From Candidatus Forterrea sp. (lineage in GTDB: Archaea; Iainarchaeota; Iainarchaeia; Iainarchaeales; JAAZKV01), in assembly GCA_020717885.1 (NCBI GenBank), contig DYDN01000052.1:1-5685 (forward strand): 5,685 nucleotides of DNA, in the 5' to 3' direction. Within the stretch, counting starts at the first letter, position 1; each line of letters opens with the position of its first letter. A program made the translations under genes and the position numbers. The notes under the pieces are model-generated. The model was not told where the DNA came from and made no database searches. It saw only the letters and a list, made by a program, of their open reading frames with translations. Positions 1 to 5,538 of this stretch are shown here, piece by piece.

Positions 1-65
1 TTTTAAGGCAACAAAATTCTCCCCTAAAAACAAAGACTTTCAACAAAGCCCAAGAAAAGCCAAAG

Positions 66-73
66 TATATAAA
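66..73 (+). promoter_or_regulatory. Candidate archaeal TATA box (TATATAAA)
   Basis: TATATAAA matches the archaeal TATA consensus well. With the usual distance of about 25 bases from box to transcription start, transcription would begin at about 92-98, on top of the ATG at 96, giving a leaderless message. That conflicts with the strong Shine-Dalgarno sequence at 79-85, which would then not be transcribed. Either this box is fortuitous in AT-rich DNA, or the gene is made from more than one transcript. Confidence 0.4.
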
Positions 74-78
74 CTTCC

Positions 79-85
79 AAGGAGG
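79..85 (+). promoter_or_regulatory. Ribosome binding site AAGGAGG
   Basis: AAGGAGG is a near-complete match to the anti-Shine-Dalgarno sequence and ends 10 bases before the ATG at 96. It supports that ATG as the start of the methyltransferase frame over internal ATGs. It is the only GGAGG-type site in the window. The mevalonate genes use GGTGA or GGGTGG. Confidence 0.7.
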
Positions 86-95
86 CAATATTCTT

Positions 96-974
96 ATGCC
101 AATTAATCCAAAAGTAAATGAACGCTTTAGGCGGGCTGTTGTAGGTGCGCTTGGCGCACGAACAAAAAAACCTCTGCCTGCCGAATCTCCAAGAACGATT
201 CAGCGGATGTTTCACCCAAATTCTAAAGGCGGGCATTTTAGGGCATATCCCCAATTTCAAATGTTTCACGAGCTTTCAAAATTGCCTGCTGAAAGAGTGT
301 TTCGTTTTGTGAAAATGGAAGATATTATGCAAGAGGTGCTAAAACAGCCAGGTGTTGCGGGGCTTGTATCAAGGCATCCTAAACTAATGGAAGGACTTGA
401 AGCTGCAATACGCGAAGGAGTAAGAGAACGAGGAATCAAAGGGGGCAAGTTTTGGATTAAAGCCCCAAAAAGTTATATTGACCAGATAGTAAAAGGCGGA
501 AAAGGAAGACCAAGCGCCATGAATGAAAAAGTAGGTGAAATAATTTCAAGCAGATTTGGCAGAGCAGTAAAACCAAGAACAATACTTGATATAGGAACAT
601 TCGCTGGAGGAACTGTATCTTCTGTGGTAAGACAACTTTCACCAAGGCAGAGAAAATTATTGAAAGTGGTTCTTGTTGATGTCGCGGGGCGAACGGTTAG
701 AAATCATGCTGTGCCTGCTCTTGTTTCGCTTGGAGTCCCAAGAAGAAACATAAAAGTTATTCCTGCAAGCTTCTATAGCGCCGCGGTTGCGATGGGTGAA
801 ATGAAACGCCCTCTGCACGAAGCAGGACAAAAATTATTTTTAGAACAATTCAAACAGCTTGTCGGAAAAGTTGATGCAATAACCGCAGGAGCTGCAACAA
901 TTAATTTTGCGACAGATCTTAAGCCCTATCTTCGAAGCATACAATCCCTGCTAAAAAAAATGGGGTTTTTGTGA
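96..974 (+). CDS. Class I SAM-dependent methyltransferase, N-terminal and Rossmann core part (frame ends early)
   Basis: This 292-residue frame carries the SAM-binding half of a class I methyltransferase. Motif I is ILDIGTFAGG at residues 163-172 (strand 1 and the glycine-rich loop). Strand 2 is KVVLVDVAG, with Asp195 as the likely acidic residue that contacts the SAM ribose. Strand 3 is near residues 219-226 (IKVIPASF) and strand 4 is VDAITAGAATINF at 259-271. A helix follows (DLKPYLRSIQSLLKK), and the frame then stops at TGA where strand 5 should begin. The missing strands 5-7 are encoded in the overlapping next frame. Residues 1-160 are basic and not recognised; they may be a substrate-recognition domain. 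There is no (D/N)PPY motif, so an adenine or cytosine amino-methyltransferase is not indicated. The ATG at 96 is chosen because of AAGGAGG at 79-85. The fold assignment is fairly secure; the substrate is unknown. Confidence 0.75.
   Translation: MPINPKVNERFRRAVVGALGARTKKPLPAESPRTIQRMFHPNSKGGHFRAYPQFQMFHELSKLPAERVFRFVKMEDIMQEVLKQPGVAGLVSRHPKLMEGLEAAIREGVRERGIKGGKFWIKAPKSYIDQIVKGGKGRPSAMNEKVGEIISSRFGRAVKPRTILDIGTFAGGTVSSVVRQLSPRQRKLLKVVLVDVAGRTVRNHAVPALVSLGVPRRNIKVIPASFYSAAVAMGEMKRPLHEAGQKLFLEQFKQLVGKVDAITAGAATINFATDLKPYLRSIQSLLKKMGFL
953..960 (+). other. Octa-A run with slippery heptamer A AAA AAA; probable -1 frameshift point
   Basis: Eight consecutive A residues are read in the upstream frame as CTA AAA AAA ATG, which places a perfect X XXY YYZ heptamer (A AAA AAA) at 953-959. 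A -1 slip continues as K-K-N-G-V-F-V-N-W-D-W-G, a normal strand 5 of a class I methyltransferase, and runs on to 1429. One extra base anywhere in the A8, G4 (962-965) or T5 (966-970) runs has the same effect, so a one-base deletion, real or from sequencing, explains it equally well. A possible GGGAC/GTCCC stem (978-982 with 1005-1009) begins about 18 bases after the heptamer, which is too far to be a convincing stimulator. I see no clear upstream Shine-Dalgarno-like stimulator. Confidence 0.6.
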
Positions 975-1429
975 ACTGGGACTGGGGAAGCGCGGAATCA
1001 ATGCGTCCCGTAGTAAGACCTGAAGCGCTTAGAAAAGTTCCAATTGGATATGCTAAAGACGGTAGACCAATTTCACATTATGATGCGTATGTTTCCTTCA
1101 TGAACTTTTGGCTTACAAATTCATTTGGCTACCCTGAAGCAGTTCGCAATAAATTCATTGCGGATTTAAATGCGTCAAAAAAATTTAATTCATTTGAGTG
1201 GCTCAAAAAGAACGCTGATTGGGCAGAGGAACAAAGAAGGGTTCTTGGAAAGGGAAAAGTTGCTGGTCCGCTTGCATATAGAAACCGCGCATATAGAACA
1301 CCAAGCTCAATGCGTAGAGTTGCAGTCGCAGAGGGCTTTGAAGTGGGCAAAACAATGTTTCCTTTGGCTAAACCCGGCGAACTTGATACGGGGAATGTTA
1401 ATTGGCTAATGGTAATAAAAAAGAAATAG
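971..1429 (+). CDS. C-terminal part of the class I methyltransferase, in the -1 frame
   Basis: This frame reads 152 residues from a GTG at 971 that overlaps the preceding TGA as GTGA. It opens with VNWDWGSAES, which looks like the end of methyltransferase strand 5 and the loop after it. It closes with EGFEVGKTMFPLAKPG and then GNVNWLMVIKKK, which resemble the strand 6/strand 7 hairpin that ends class I methyltransferases. The middle (residues 35-95) is helical and rich in Trp, Phe and Lys, and may cap the active site. No start-proximal Shine-Dalgarno sequence is evident. The frame therefore reads best as the continuation of 96-974, giving about 444 residues when joined at the A8 run. The alternative is a separate protein made by translational coupling at the GTGA overlap that assembles with the first half. 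Frame continuity of the fold makes the joined reading more likely. Confidence 0.6.
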   Translation: MNWDWGSAESMRPVVRPEALRKVPIGYAKDGRPISHYDAYVSFMNFWLTNSFGYPEAVRNKFIADLNASKKFNSFEWLKKNADWAEEQRRVLGKGKVAGPLAYRNRAYRTPSSMRRVAVAEGFEVGKTMFPLAKPGELDTGNVNWLMVIKKK

Positions 1430-1433
1430 CCCC

Positions 1434-1459
1434 TTTAAAAGTGGCGTTTGGTTTAAAAG
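1434..1459 (+). promoter_or_regulatory. Two TATA-like boxes, candidate promoter of the mevalonate operon
   Basis: TTTAAAA at 1434-1440 and TTTAAAAG at 1452-1459 lie in the 61-base gap before mevalonate kinase. The first would give a start of transcription near 1462 and a leader of about 29 bases. The second would give a start near 1481, just in front of the GGTGA site at 1482. This is the only gap of any size before the four downstream genes, so a promoter here is expected. Which box is used cannot be told from sequence. Confidence 0.45.
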
Positions 1460-1481
1460 ATTTACTTATCTAAATTTAAGT

Positions 1482-1486
1482 GGTGA
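1482..1486 (+). promoter_or_regulatory. Ribosome binding site GGTGA that decides the mvk start
   Basis: GGTGATTTG followed by GTG here is the same arrangement as GGTGATTTG followed by ATG in front of the phosphomevalonate kinase. The shared spacing of four bases points to GTG at 1491, rather than the TTG at 1488 or the GTG at 1494, as the start codon. Confidence 0.6.
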
Positions 1487-1490
1487 TTTG

Positions 1491-2423
1491 GTGGTGGGGG
1501 GTGGCAAAGGATTTGGTAAAACAATACTATTTGGGGAACACTTTGTTGTATATGGTCTTGAGGGAATACCCTGCGCATTTGCGCAAGTAACCACGGCGGA
1601 AGTAAAGAAAATTCCCGGCGAAAAAGGATATGATTTAGTTGACAATCGTCCAGCTACACCAGGGTATAAGGAAGAAAAGAAAGGAGAATATTTAGCACTT
1701 ATTTCACGCGTACTTGAGTATATGCAGATTCCAAGTCGGGTACAAATAACTCTAGGAGGAGACCTTTACGCCGCAAGCGGAGTAGGAGCAAGTGCATCAT
1801 GCGCCGCATCAATCGCAAGAGCGGTAAATGATGAATTCAAAATGGGTTGGGATGATGAGCAAATAAATAAAGCCGCATTTGAAGGAGAAACCGCCGGGAG
1901 TGGAACACCAAGCGGAATAGATAATACCGCCGCGGTTTATGGCGGATTCTTATTGTTTAAAAAAAATATTTCTGGCGGAGCAAACAAAATAGAAATTGTA
2001 AAAATAAAAAAGCCATTTGAAATAGTTTTGGGGAACTCCGGAAAAACGGCACTAACAAAAGAAGTTGTTGGGGATGTGAAGAAACTTAAGGACGCTGAGC
2101 CGGATAGAATAAATGCTATTTTCAAAGAATACGAGCAAGTTGAAGAGGAAGCAAAACTGGCATTAAAAAAATATGATTTAAAGAAACTTGGGCAGTTAAT
2201 GGACAAGAATCACAAACTTTTGCAGGGTATTACAGTTTCATGCAAAGAACTCGATGAGCTTGTTGCAGTTACAAAGGCAGCAGGTGCTTACGGGGCAAAA
2301 TTAACGGGCACAGGAAGAGGCGGAATGATGATAGCACTCACCCCCGGAAAAGAACTGCAGGACAAAGTGGCAAAGGCGATTGAAGCAAAAGGATACGCCG
2401 CAACAAAAACAACACTTGGATAA
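1491..2423 (+). CDS. mvk: Mevalonate kinase (GHMP kinase family)
   Basis: Mevalonate kinase phosphorylates mevalonate to 5-phosphomevalonate with ATP, the first step of the lower mevalonate pathway, in the cytoplasm. Numbered from GTG 1491 (310 residues, usual for prokaryotic members), GHMP motif 1 is GKTILFGEHFVVYG at 9-22 with Lys10. The ATP loop is SGVGASAS at 96-103, in place of the common SGLGSSAA; the Ser at the fifth position of the loop is kept. GTPSGIDN at 138-145 holds the probable catalytic base Asp144, and motif 3 is KLTGTGRGG at 270-278, where KLTGAGGGG is usual. The GEH and PSGIDN signatures favour mevalonate kinase over other GHMP kinases, and the neighbours settle it. The N-terminus is glycine-rich (MVGGGKGFGK) where most family members have a PGK motif. 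The gene leads the operon, 17 bases before the decarboxylase. GTG 1494 is a possible alternative start. Confidence 0.93.
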   Translation: MVGGGKGFGKTILFGEHFVVYGLEGIPCAFAQVTTAEVKKIPGEKGYDLVDNRPATPGYKEEKKGEYLALISRVLEYMQIPSRVQITLGGDLYAASGVGASASCAASIARAVNDEFKMGWDDEQINKAAFEGETAGSGTPSGIDNTAAVYGGFLLFKKNISGGANKIEIVKIKKPFEIVLGNSGKTALTKEVVGDVKKLKDAEPDRINAIFKEYEQVEEEAKLALKKYDLKKLGQLMDKNHKLLQGITVSCKELDELVAVTKAAGAYGAKLTGTGRGGMMIALTPGKELQDKVAKAIEAKGYAATKTTLG

Positions 2424-2428
2424 TTATT

Positions 2429-2436
2429 GAGGGTGG
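2429..2436 (+). promoter_or_regulatory. Ribosome binding site GAGGGTGG of mvaD
   Basis: GAGGGTGG lies four bases before the ATG at 2441, inside the 17-base gap after the mvk TAA. It contains GAGG and is a weaker relative of the GGTGA sites before mvk and the phosphomevalonate kinase. No promoter fits in the gap, so cotranscription is likely. Confidence 0.55.
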
Positions 2437-2440
2437 TTAA

Positions 2441-3439
2441 ATGAAGGTAACAGCAAAAGCAAACGCAAATATTGCATTAACAAAATACTGGGGGAAGAAG
2501 GATGCTGCGCTAAAAACACCTTGGAACAGTAGCACAAGCGTAACACTTGAAGGGCTTGAGACCACAACCACCGTTGAATTTGATAAACAATACAAAAAAG
2601 ATGTTTTTGTTTTGGATGGAAAAGAATATGCTGAAGATACTGATGAGTATAAAGAGGTAAAAGAACAGCTTGATATTATACGCGGAAAAGCAAAGTCAAA
2701 GCTATTTGCAAAAGTTGTTTCAAAAAACGATTTCCCAACGGCTGCAGGATTTGCTAGCTCCGCATCAGGACTTGCTGCACTTACATTTGCGGCATCAAAA
2801 GCTGCAGGGCTTGAGTTTAGCGTTGAAGAATTAAGCAAGATTTCAAGAATGGGTTCAGGAAGCGCATCAAGAAGCCTAATTGAAGGATTTGCGATATGGC
2901 ACAAAGGCTCACGCGCGGATGGAGATGACTCCTTCGCCGAACAAATCGCCCCGATTTCACACTGGCTGGATTTTAGAATACTTGGCTGCGTAACTTCAAA
3001 AAAAGCAAAGAAGGTAAAAAGCAGAGCGGGAATGGCGCAGAGCGTAAAAACTTCGCCAATATTTGAAACATGGTATACAACAGCCGAAAAAGATGCTCAG
3101 CAAATGGTAAAACTAATTAAAGAAAAGAATTTTGAAGCGCTTGGTCAGCTTGCGCAAAAGAACTGCATTCTAATGCATGCTTGCGCAATGACAACAACCC
3201 CTCCAATAATTTATTGGACGGACGGGACAATGCAAGTAATCCACAGGGTGTTTGAATTACAAGATGAGGGAATGAAAGCATATTTTACAATAGATGGTGG
3301 TCCGCAGGTAAAAGTAATTTGCCTTGAAAAGGATGTTCCAAAATTAAAGGAAGAACTCTCAAAACTTGATTTGGTCCAGGAAATAATTGACTGCAAACCA
3401 GGCAAAGGACCAAGAGTAGTAAAGGAGCATTTGTTTTAG
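2441..3439 (+). CDS. mvaD: Diphosphomevalonate decarboxylase
   Basis: This enzyme decarboxylates 5-diphosphomevalonate to isopentenyl diphosphate with use of ATP, the last step of the classical lower pathway. At 332 residues it has the normal length. Family signatures in order are: ANANIALTKYWGKKD at 7-21; the phosphate-binding loop DFPTAAGFASSASGLAAL at 97-114; SRMGSGSASRSL at 135-146, with Arg144 as the conserved active-site arginine; TSPIFETW at 204-211; NCILMHACAMTTTPP at 241-255; and YFTIDGGPQVKV at 281-292, with Asp285 as the catalytic aspartate. Retention of both Arg144 and Asp285 argues for a true decarboxylase and against the decarboxylase-like mevalonate 3-kinases of Thermoplasma. 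Near Asp285 the usual D-A-G-P-N is D-G-G-P-Q here. A phosphomevalonate decarboxylase, as in haloarchaea, is possible in principle, but the adjacent phosphomevalonate kinase makes the diphosphate substrate more likely. Confidence 0.95.
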   Translation: MKVTAKANANIALTKYWGKKDAALKTPWNSSTSVTLEGLETTTTVEFDKQYKKDVFVLDGKEYAEDTDEYKEVKEQLDIIRGKAKSKLFAKVVSKNDFPTAAGFASSASGLAALTFAASKAAGLEFSVEELSKISRMGSGSASRSLIEGFAIWHKGSRADGDDSFAEQIAPISHWLDFRILGCVTSKKAKKVKSRAGMAQSVKTSPIFETWYTTAEKDAQQMVKLIKEKNFEALGQLAQKNCILMHACAMTTTPPIIYWTDGTMQVIHRVFELQDEGMKAYFTIDGGPQVKVICLEKDVPKLKEELSKLDLVQEIIDCKPGKGPRVVKEHLF

Positions 3440-3443
3440 GTGA
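3439..3443 (+). promoter_or_regulatory. Ribosome binding site GGTGA of the phosphomevalonate kinase
   Basis: GGTGA starts on the last base of the mvaD TAG stop and sits four bases before ATG 3448. It copies the GGTGATTTG arrangement in front of mvk. The in-frame TTG at 3445 would leave only one base of spacing, so ATG 3448 is the start. Confidence 0.65.
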
Positions 3444-3447
3444 TTTG

Positions 3448-4566
3448 ATGAAGGTTACTGCCCCAGGAAAATTAATGCTAAGCGGAGAGTGGAGTGTGCT
3501 TGAAGTGGGTGTTCCATGCGTCGTAATGGCAATAGACCAAAAAGTTGGCGCGGAAATTAATGCGGCAGAATCAATTACTTTTAATGCCCTGGATTTAGGG
3601 TTAGAAAATATTTCAGCAACCTTTGATGGGAAAAAAATTGCTTGGGGCGGAACACTTGATGCAAAAGCGATTGAGAAGCTTTCGGTCGCAAAAAATGCGA
3701 TAGAACTTTCAATGGCATATTTACAAAGCAAAGGGGTAAAACCAAAATTGTTCAAAATGAACACCTTTTCTTCAGACACGCTAGCAAAATTTCCAGATGG
3801 CACCACTGCCAAAGTTGGATTTGGAAGCAGCGCAGCGGTATGCGTTGCAATAGTGGGTGCAATACTGAAGTTCAACGGACACAATTTATCAGATAAAAAA
3901 ACAAAAGATGTAGTGTTCAAAACCGCGTGCACCGCGCATTACTTAGCACAGGGAAAGGTAGGAAGCAGCTTTGATATTGCAGCAAGTACCTATGGGGGTG
4001 CGCTTGTTTACACAAGATTTGACCCTAATTGGCTCGTAAAAGAAATGGCTTGCGGAAAAAGTGTTGCAGAAATAATGGATGAAGAGTGGCCTGCGTTTAC
4101 GGCAGAGAATATCTCTTTGCCAAAGGACTTTGAACTCCTTGTTGGGTTTGTAGGATACGGCGCTTCGACAAAAGAATTGATATTGAAACTTAATTCTTTC
4201 AAGGAAGGGCAAAAAGAGCATTATTGGCAGATAATTAACTCAATTAAAGGAATCACTACTGAGTTAATTCAGTCAATAAAAGAGAATAATGCGGTAAAAA
4301 TTGCCGAAGCATTAAAGCAAAATAGAAAACAACTTCAGGATTTGAGTAATTCTTCACAAAATAATTTGGAAACAAAAGAACTTGCGTTACTTGCGGATAT
4401 TGCTGAGAAAAATGGCTGCGCGGGAAAACAATCAGGCGCGGGCGGGGGAGACTGCGGAATCGCAATCTCATTTGACAAAAAGAAATCCGAGGCGATAAAG
4501 AAAGAATGGGCTGCGAACAAAATAGTTCCATTAAATGTAAAGATTGATTTTAAGGGAGTGAATTAA
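3448..4566 (+). CDS. mvaK2: Phosphomevalonate kinase (GHMP kinase family)
   Basis: This kinase converts 5-phosphomevalonate and ATP to 5-diphosphomevalonate, the substrate of the neighbouring decarboxylase. From ATG 3448 it has 372 residues, typical of the bacterial-type GHMP phosphomevalonate kinase. Motif 1 is APGKLMLSGEWSVLE at 5-19. Here SGEW, rather than the GEH of mevalonate kinase, is characteristic. The ATP loop is KVGFGSSAAV at 122-131. GKVGSSFDIAASTYGG at 169-184 is the phosphomevalonate kinase signature, with Asp176 as candidate catalytic residue. Motif 3 is QSGAGGGDCG at 328-337. All key motifs are intact. The gene starts eight bases after mvaD and ends one base before the HD-domain gene. 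Its presence shows the classical pathway rather than the dehydratase/anhydromevalonate route or the isopentenyl phosphate kinase route found in most archaea. Sulfolobales are a known archaeal exception. Confidence 0.93.
   Translation: MKVTAPGKLMLSGEWSVLEVGVPCVVMAIDQKVGAEINAAESITFNALDLGLENISATFDGKKIAWGGTLDAKAIEKLSVAKNAIELSMAYLQSKGVKPKLFKMNTFSSDTLAKFPDGTTAKVGFGSSAAVCVAIVGAILKFNGHNLSDKKTKDVVFKTACTAHYLAQGKVGSSFDIAASTYGGALVYTRFDPNWLVKEMACGKSVAEIMDEEWPAFTAENISLPKDFELLVGFVGYGASTKELILKLNSFKEGQKEHYWQIINSIKGITTELIQSIKENNAVKIAEALKQNRKQLQDLSNSSQNNLETKELALLADIAEKNGCAGKQSGAGGGDCGIAISFDKKKSEAIKKEWAANKIVPLNVKIDFKGVN
4554..4561 (+). promoter_or_regulatory. Ribosome binding site GGGAGTGA of the HD-domain gene
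   Basis: GGGAGTGA lies inside the last codons of the phosphomevalonate kinase gene, six bases before ATG 4568. It supports this ATG rather than the later Met codons at residues 36, 40 and 43. With only one base between the genes, translation is probably coupled. Confidence 0.5.
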
Positions 4567-4567
4567 A

Positions 4568-5524
4568 ATGACTGGAACCGGTTTGGGGGGAAAAAATGCA
4601 AGTGCTGGAATAAGAGCAGTCAGAAGAAATAAAACTACGTGGGCAGGAAGACAAAGAGTTGTCGCAAGATACATGCGAGCCGCAATGAATAAAATGGGTA
4701 ATGAAGGATTACTTACAAGCGCCCACAACTTGGGGCATGTCCAGAGAGTATCATTGTATGCTAGAGAATATGTTAAATTAATGGGTGGCGGAAGAGAAGA
4801 AAGAGCCCAAGCTGGGATTGCGGGGTTAGCACATGACAGATTAAGAGATGCAGCGGATTCTATGCAGCAGAAAGCTGAAAAGAAGGTTACTCACGAGCAA
4901 AAAGGGGCAGAGTATATGGATCCTCTTGTTAAGAAAAGGTATGGTAAAAAACACGCTATTGCAATTATTGAGGCGATGGCAAAACACGGAGAACTTCCCG
5001 CGCTAAATGAAGTAAGCAAAAATCTTGCAAGAGATGCGGTGGTTTTTGCTGACAAATTCTTTGAAGCTAATGGTGCGTATATCGGATTCAGACGCTCAAT
5101 GTTCATGGCTGAAAGAGCCGACTTACGGAAAAAAGCTGTTGAGAAAGGATGGGACTTGACAAAACCTGTGGATATACAAAAAGCAGCTGTGGAGTTTACA
5201 TTGGAAGAATCAGCTAAACGAATCAAAGCGTTTTCTGATTTAAGCAAAATTCCTACTCACTTGCACCCATTTGTTAAATACCAAGTTCAATGGCAGTTTA
5301 AACTAGTTCAAGGACTTACTGCGGGGGATAAGGGCATAGTAAATTTGGCAACAACATTATATTCAGAGGGATTGAAGAAAAATCCGCGTGACCTTGGAGA
5401 AATGATTCGATTGTATAAGCCAATTGATAAAAGTGACGCAGCGTTCAAACAAGAAGCAATGGATTATTTGAATGGCAAACTTGCAGAGAGATTCAGGAAA
5501 CTAGTAAAGAGACCAAGAAGGTAA
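4568..5524 (+). CDS. HD-domain metal-dependent phosphohydrolase-like protein
   Basis: This 318-residue soluble-looking protein has the signature of the HD superfamily, whose members bind divalent metals and mostly hydrolyse phosphate esters. The ligand series is visible in order: SAHNLGHVQRV at 51-61 (His53, His57), GLAHDRLRD at 86-94 (the His89-Asp90 doublet), THEQKGAEYM at 108-117 (His109), AKHGE at 138-142 (His140) and VFADKFFE at 159-166 (Asp162). The extra histidines suggest a two-metal site. Residues 1-45 form a basic N-terminal extension rich in Arg and Lys. Residues from about 170 to the end are mostly helical and not recognised, closing with the basic tail KLVKRPRR. No membrane segment or signal peptide is seen. 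The gene follows the phosphomevalonate kinase by one base, so it is probably made with the pathway enzymes. Gram-positive mevalonate operons often carry isopentenyl diphosphate isomerase at this place; this protein is unrelated to it. The substrate is unknown; a role in nucleotide, lipid-phosphate or housekeeping phosphohydrolysis is equally open. Confidence 0.75.
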   Translation: MTGTGLGGKNASAGIRAVRRNKTTWAGRQRVVARYMRAAMNKMGNEGLLTSAHNLGHVQRVSLYAREYVKLMGGGREERAQAGIAGLAHDRLRDAADSMQQKAEKKVTHEQKGAEYMDPLVKKRYGKKHAIAIIEAMAKHGELPALNEVSKNLARDAVVFADKFFEANGAYIGFRRSMFMAERADLRKKAVEKGWDLTKPVDIQKAAVEFTLEESAKRIKAFSDLSKIPTHLHPFVKYQVQWQFKLVQGLTAGDKGIVNLATTLYSEGLKKNPRDLGEMIRLYKPIDKSDAAFKQEAMDYLNGKLAERFRKLVKRPRR

Positions 5525-5538
5525 TTTAAATATTTAAA
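5525..5538. promoter_or_regulatory. Perfect 14-base palindrome TTTAAATATTTAAA, TATA-like on both strands
   Basis: The palindrome starts directly after the TAA of the HD-domain gene and reads as a TATA box, TTTAAATA, in both directions. Read on the + strand, it would place a transcription start near 5550-5558, but only a very short open frame follows (GTG 5558 to TAA 5644, 28 residues). It may be a promoter for something beyond the window, a protein-binding site, or a chance AT-rich stretch. Confidence 0.3.

Noticed and set aside
2..106. Open frame on the + strand running in from the window edge and stopping at TAA 104-106, just inside the methyltransferase start
   Set aside because: About 34 codons, very Lys/Arg-rich with no recognisable motif. 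A frame this long is expected by chance, although the tail of an upstream gene overlapping by 11 bases cannot be excluded.
976..1010. Stem GGGAC/GTCCC as a frameshift-stimulating hairpin
   Set aside because: Only five pairs with a 22-base loop, starting about 18 bases after the slippery site instead of the usual 5-9; it also competes with a weak CGC/GCG stem.
972..1011. Readthrough or recoding of the TGA at 972-974 in the same frame
   Set aside because: The frame after TGA gives only 12 codons before TAG, with none of the expected methyltransferase strand 5 features. The -1 frame gives a proper continuation instead.
2437..2904. Long minus-strand frame of 155 codons antisense to the decarboxylase
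   Set aside because: It lies wholly opposite a gene with intact family motifs. The Ser/Ala/Phe-rich translation is typical of an antisense shadow, and it has no ribosome binding site of note.
3285..3932. Minus-strand frame of 215 codons opposite the mvaD/phosphomevalonate kinase junction
   Set aside because: It spans the ends of two well-supported genes in antisense and has no recognisable domain; it is a shadow of A-rich coding sequence.
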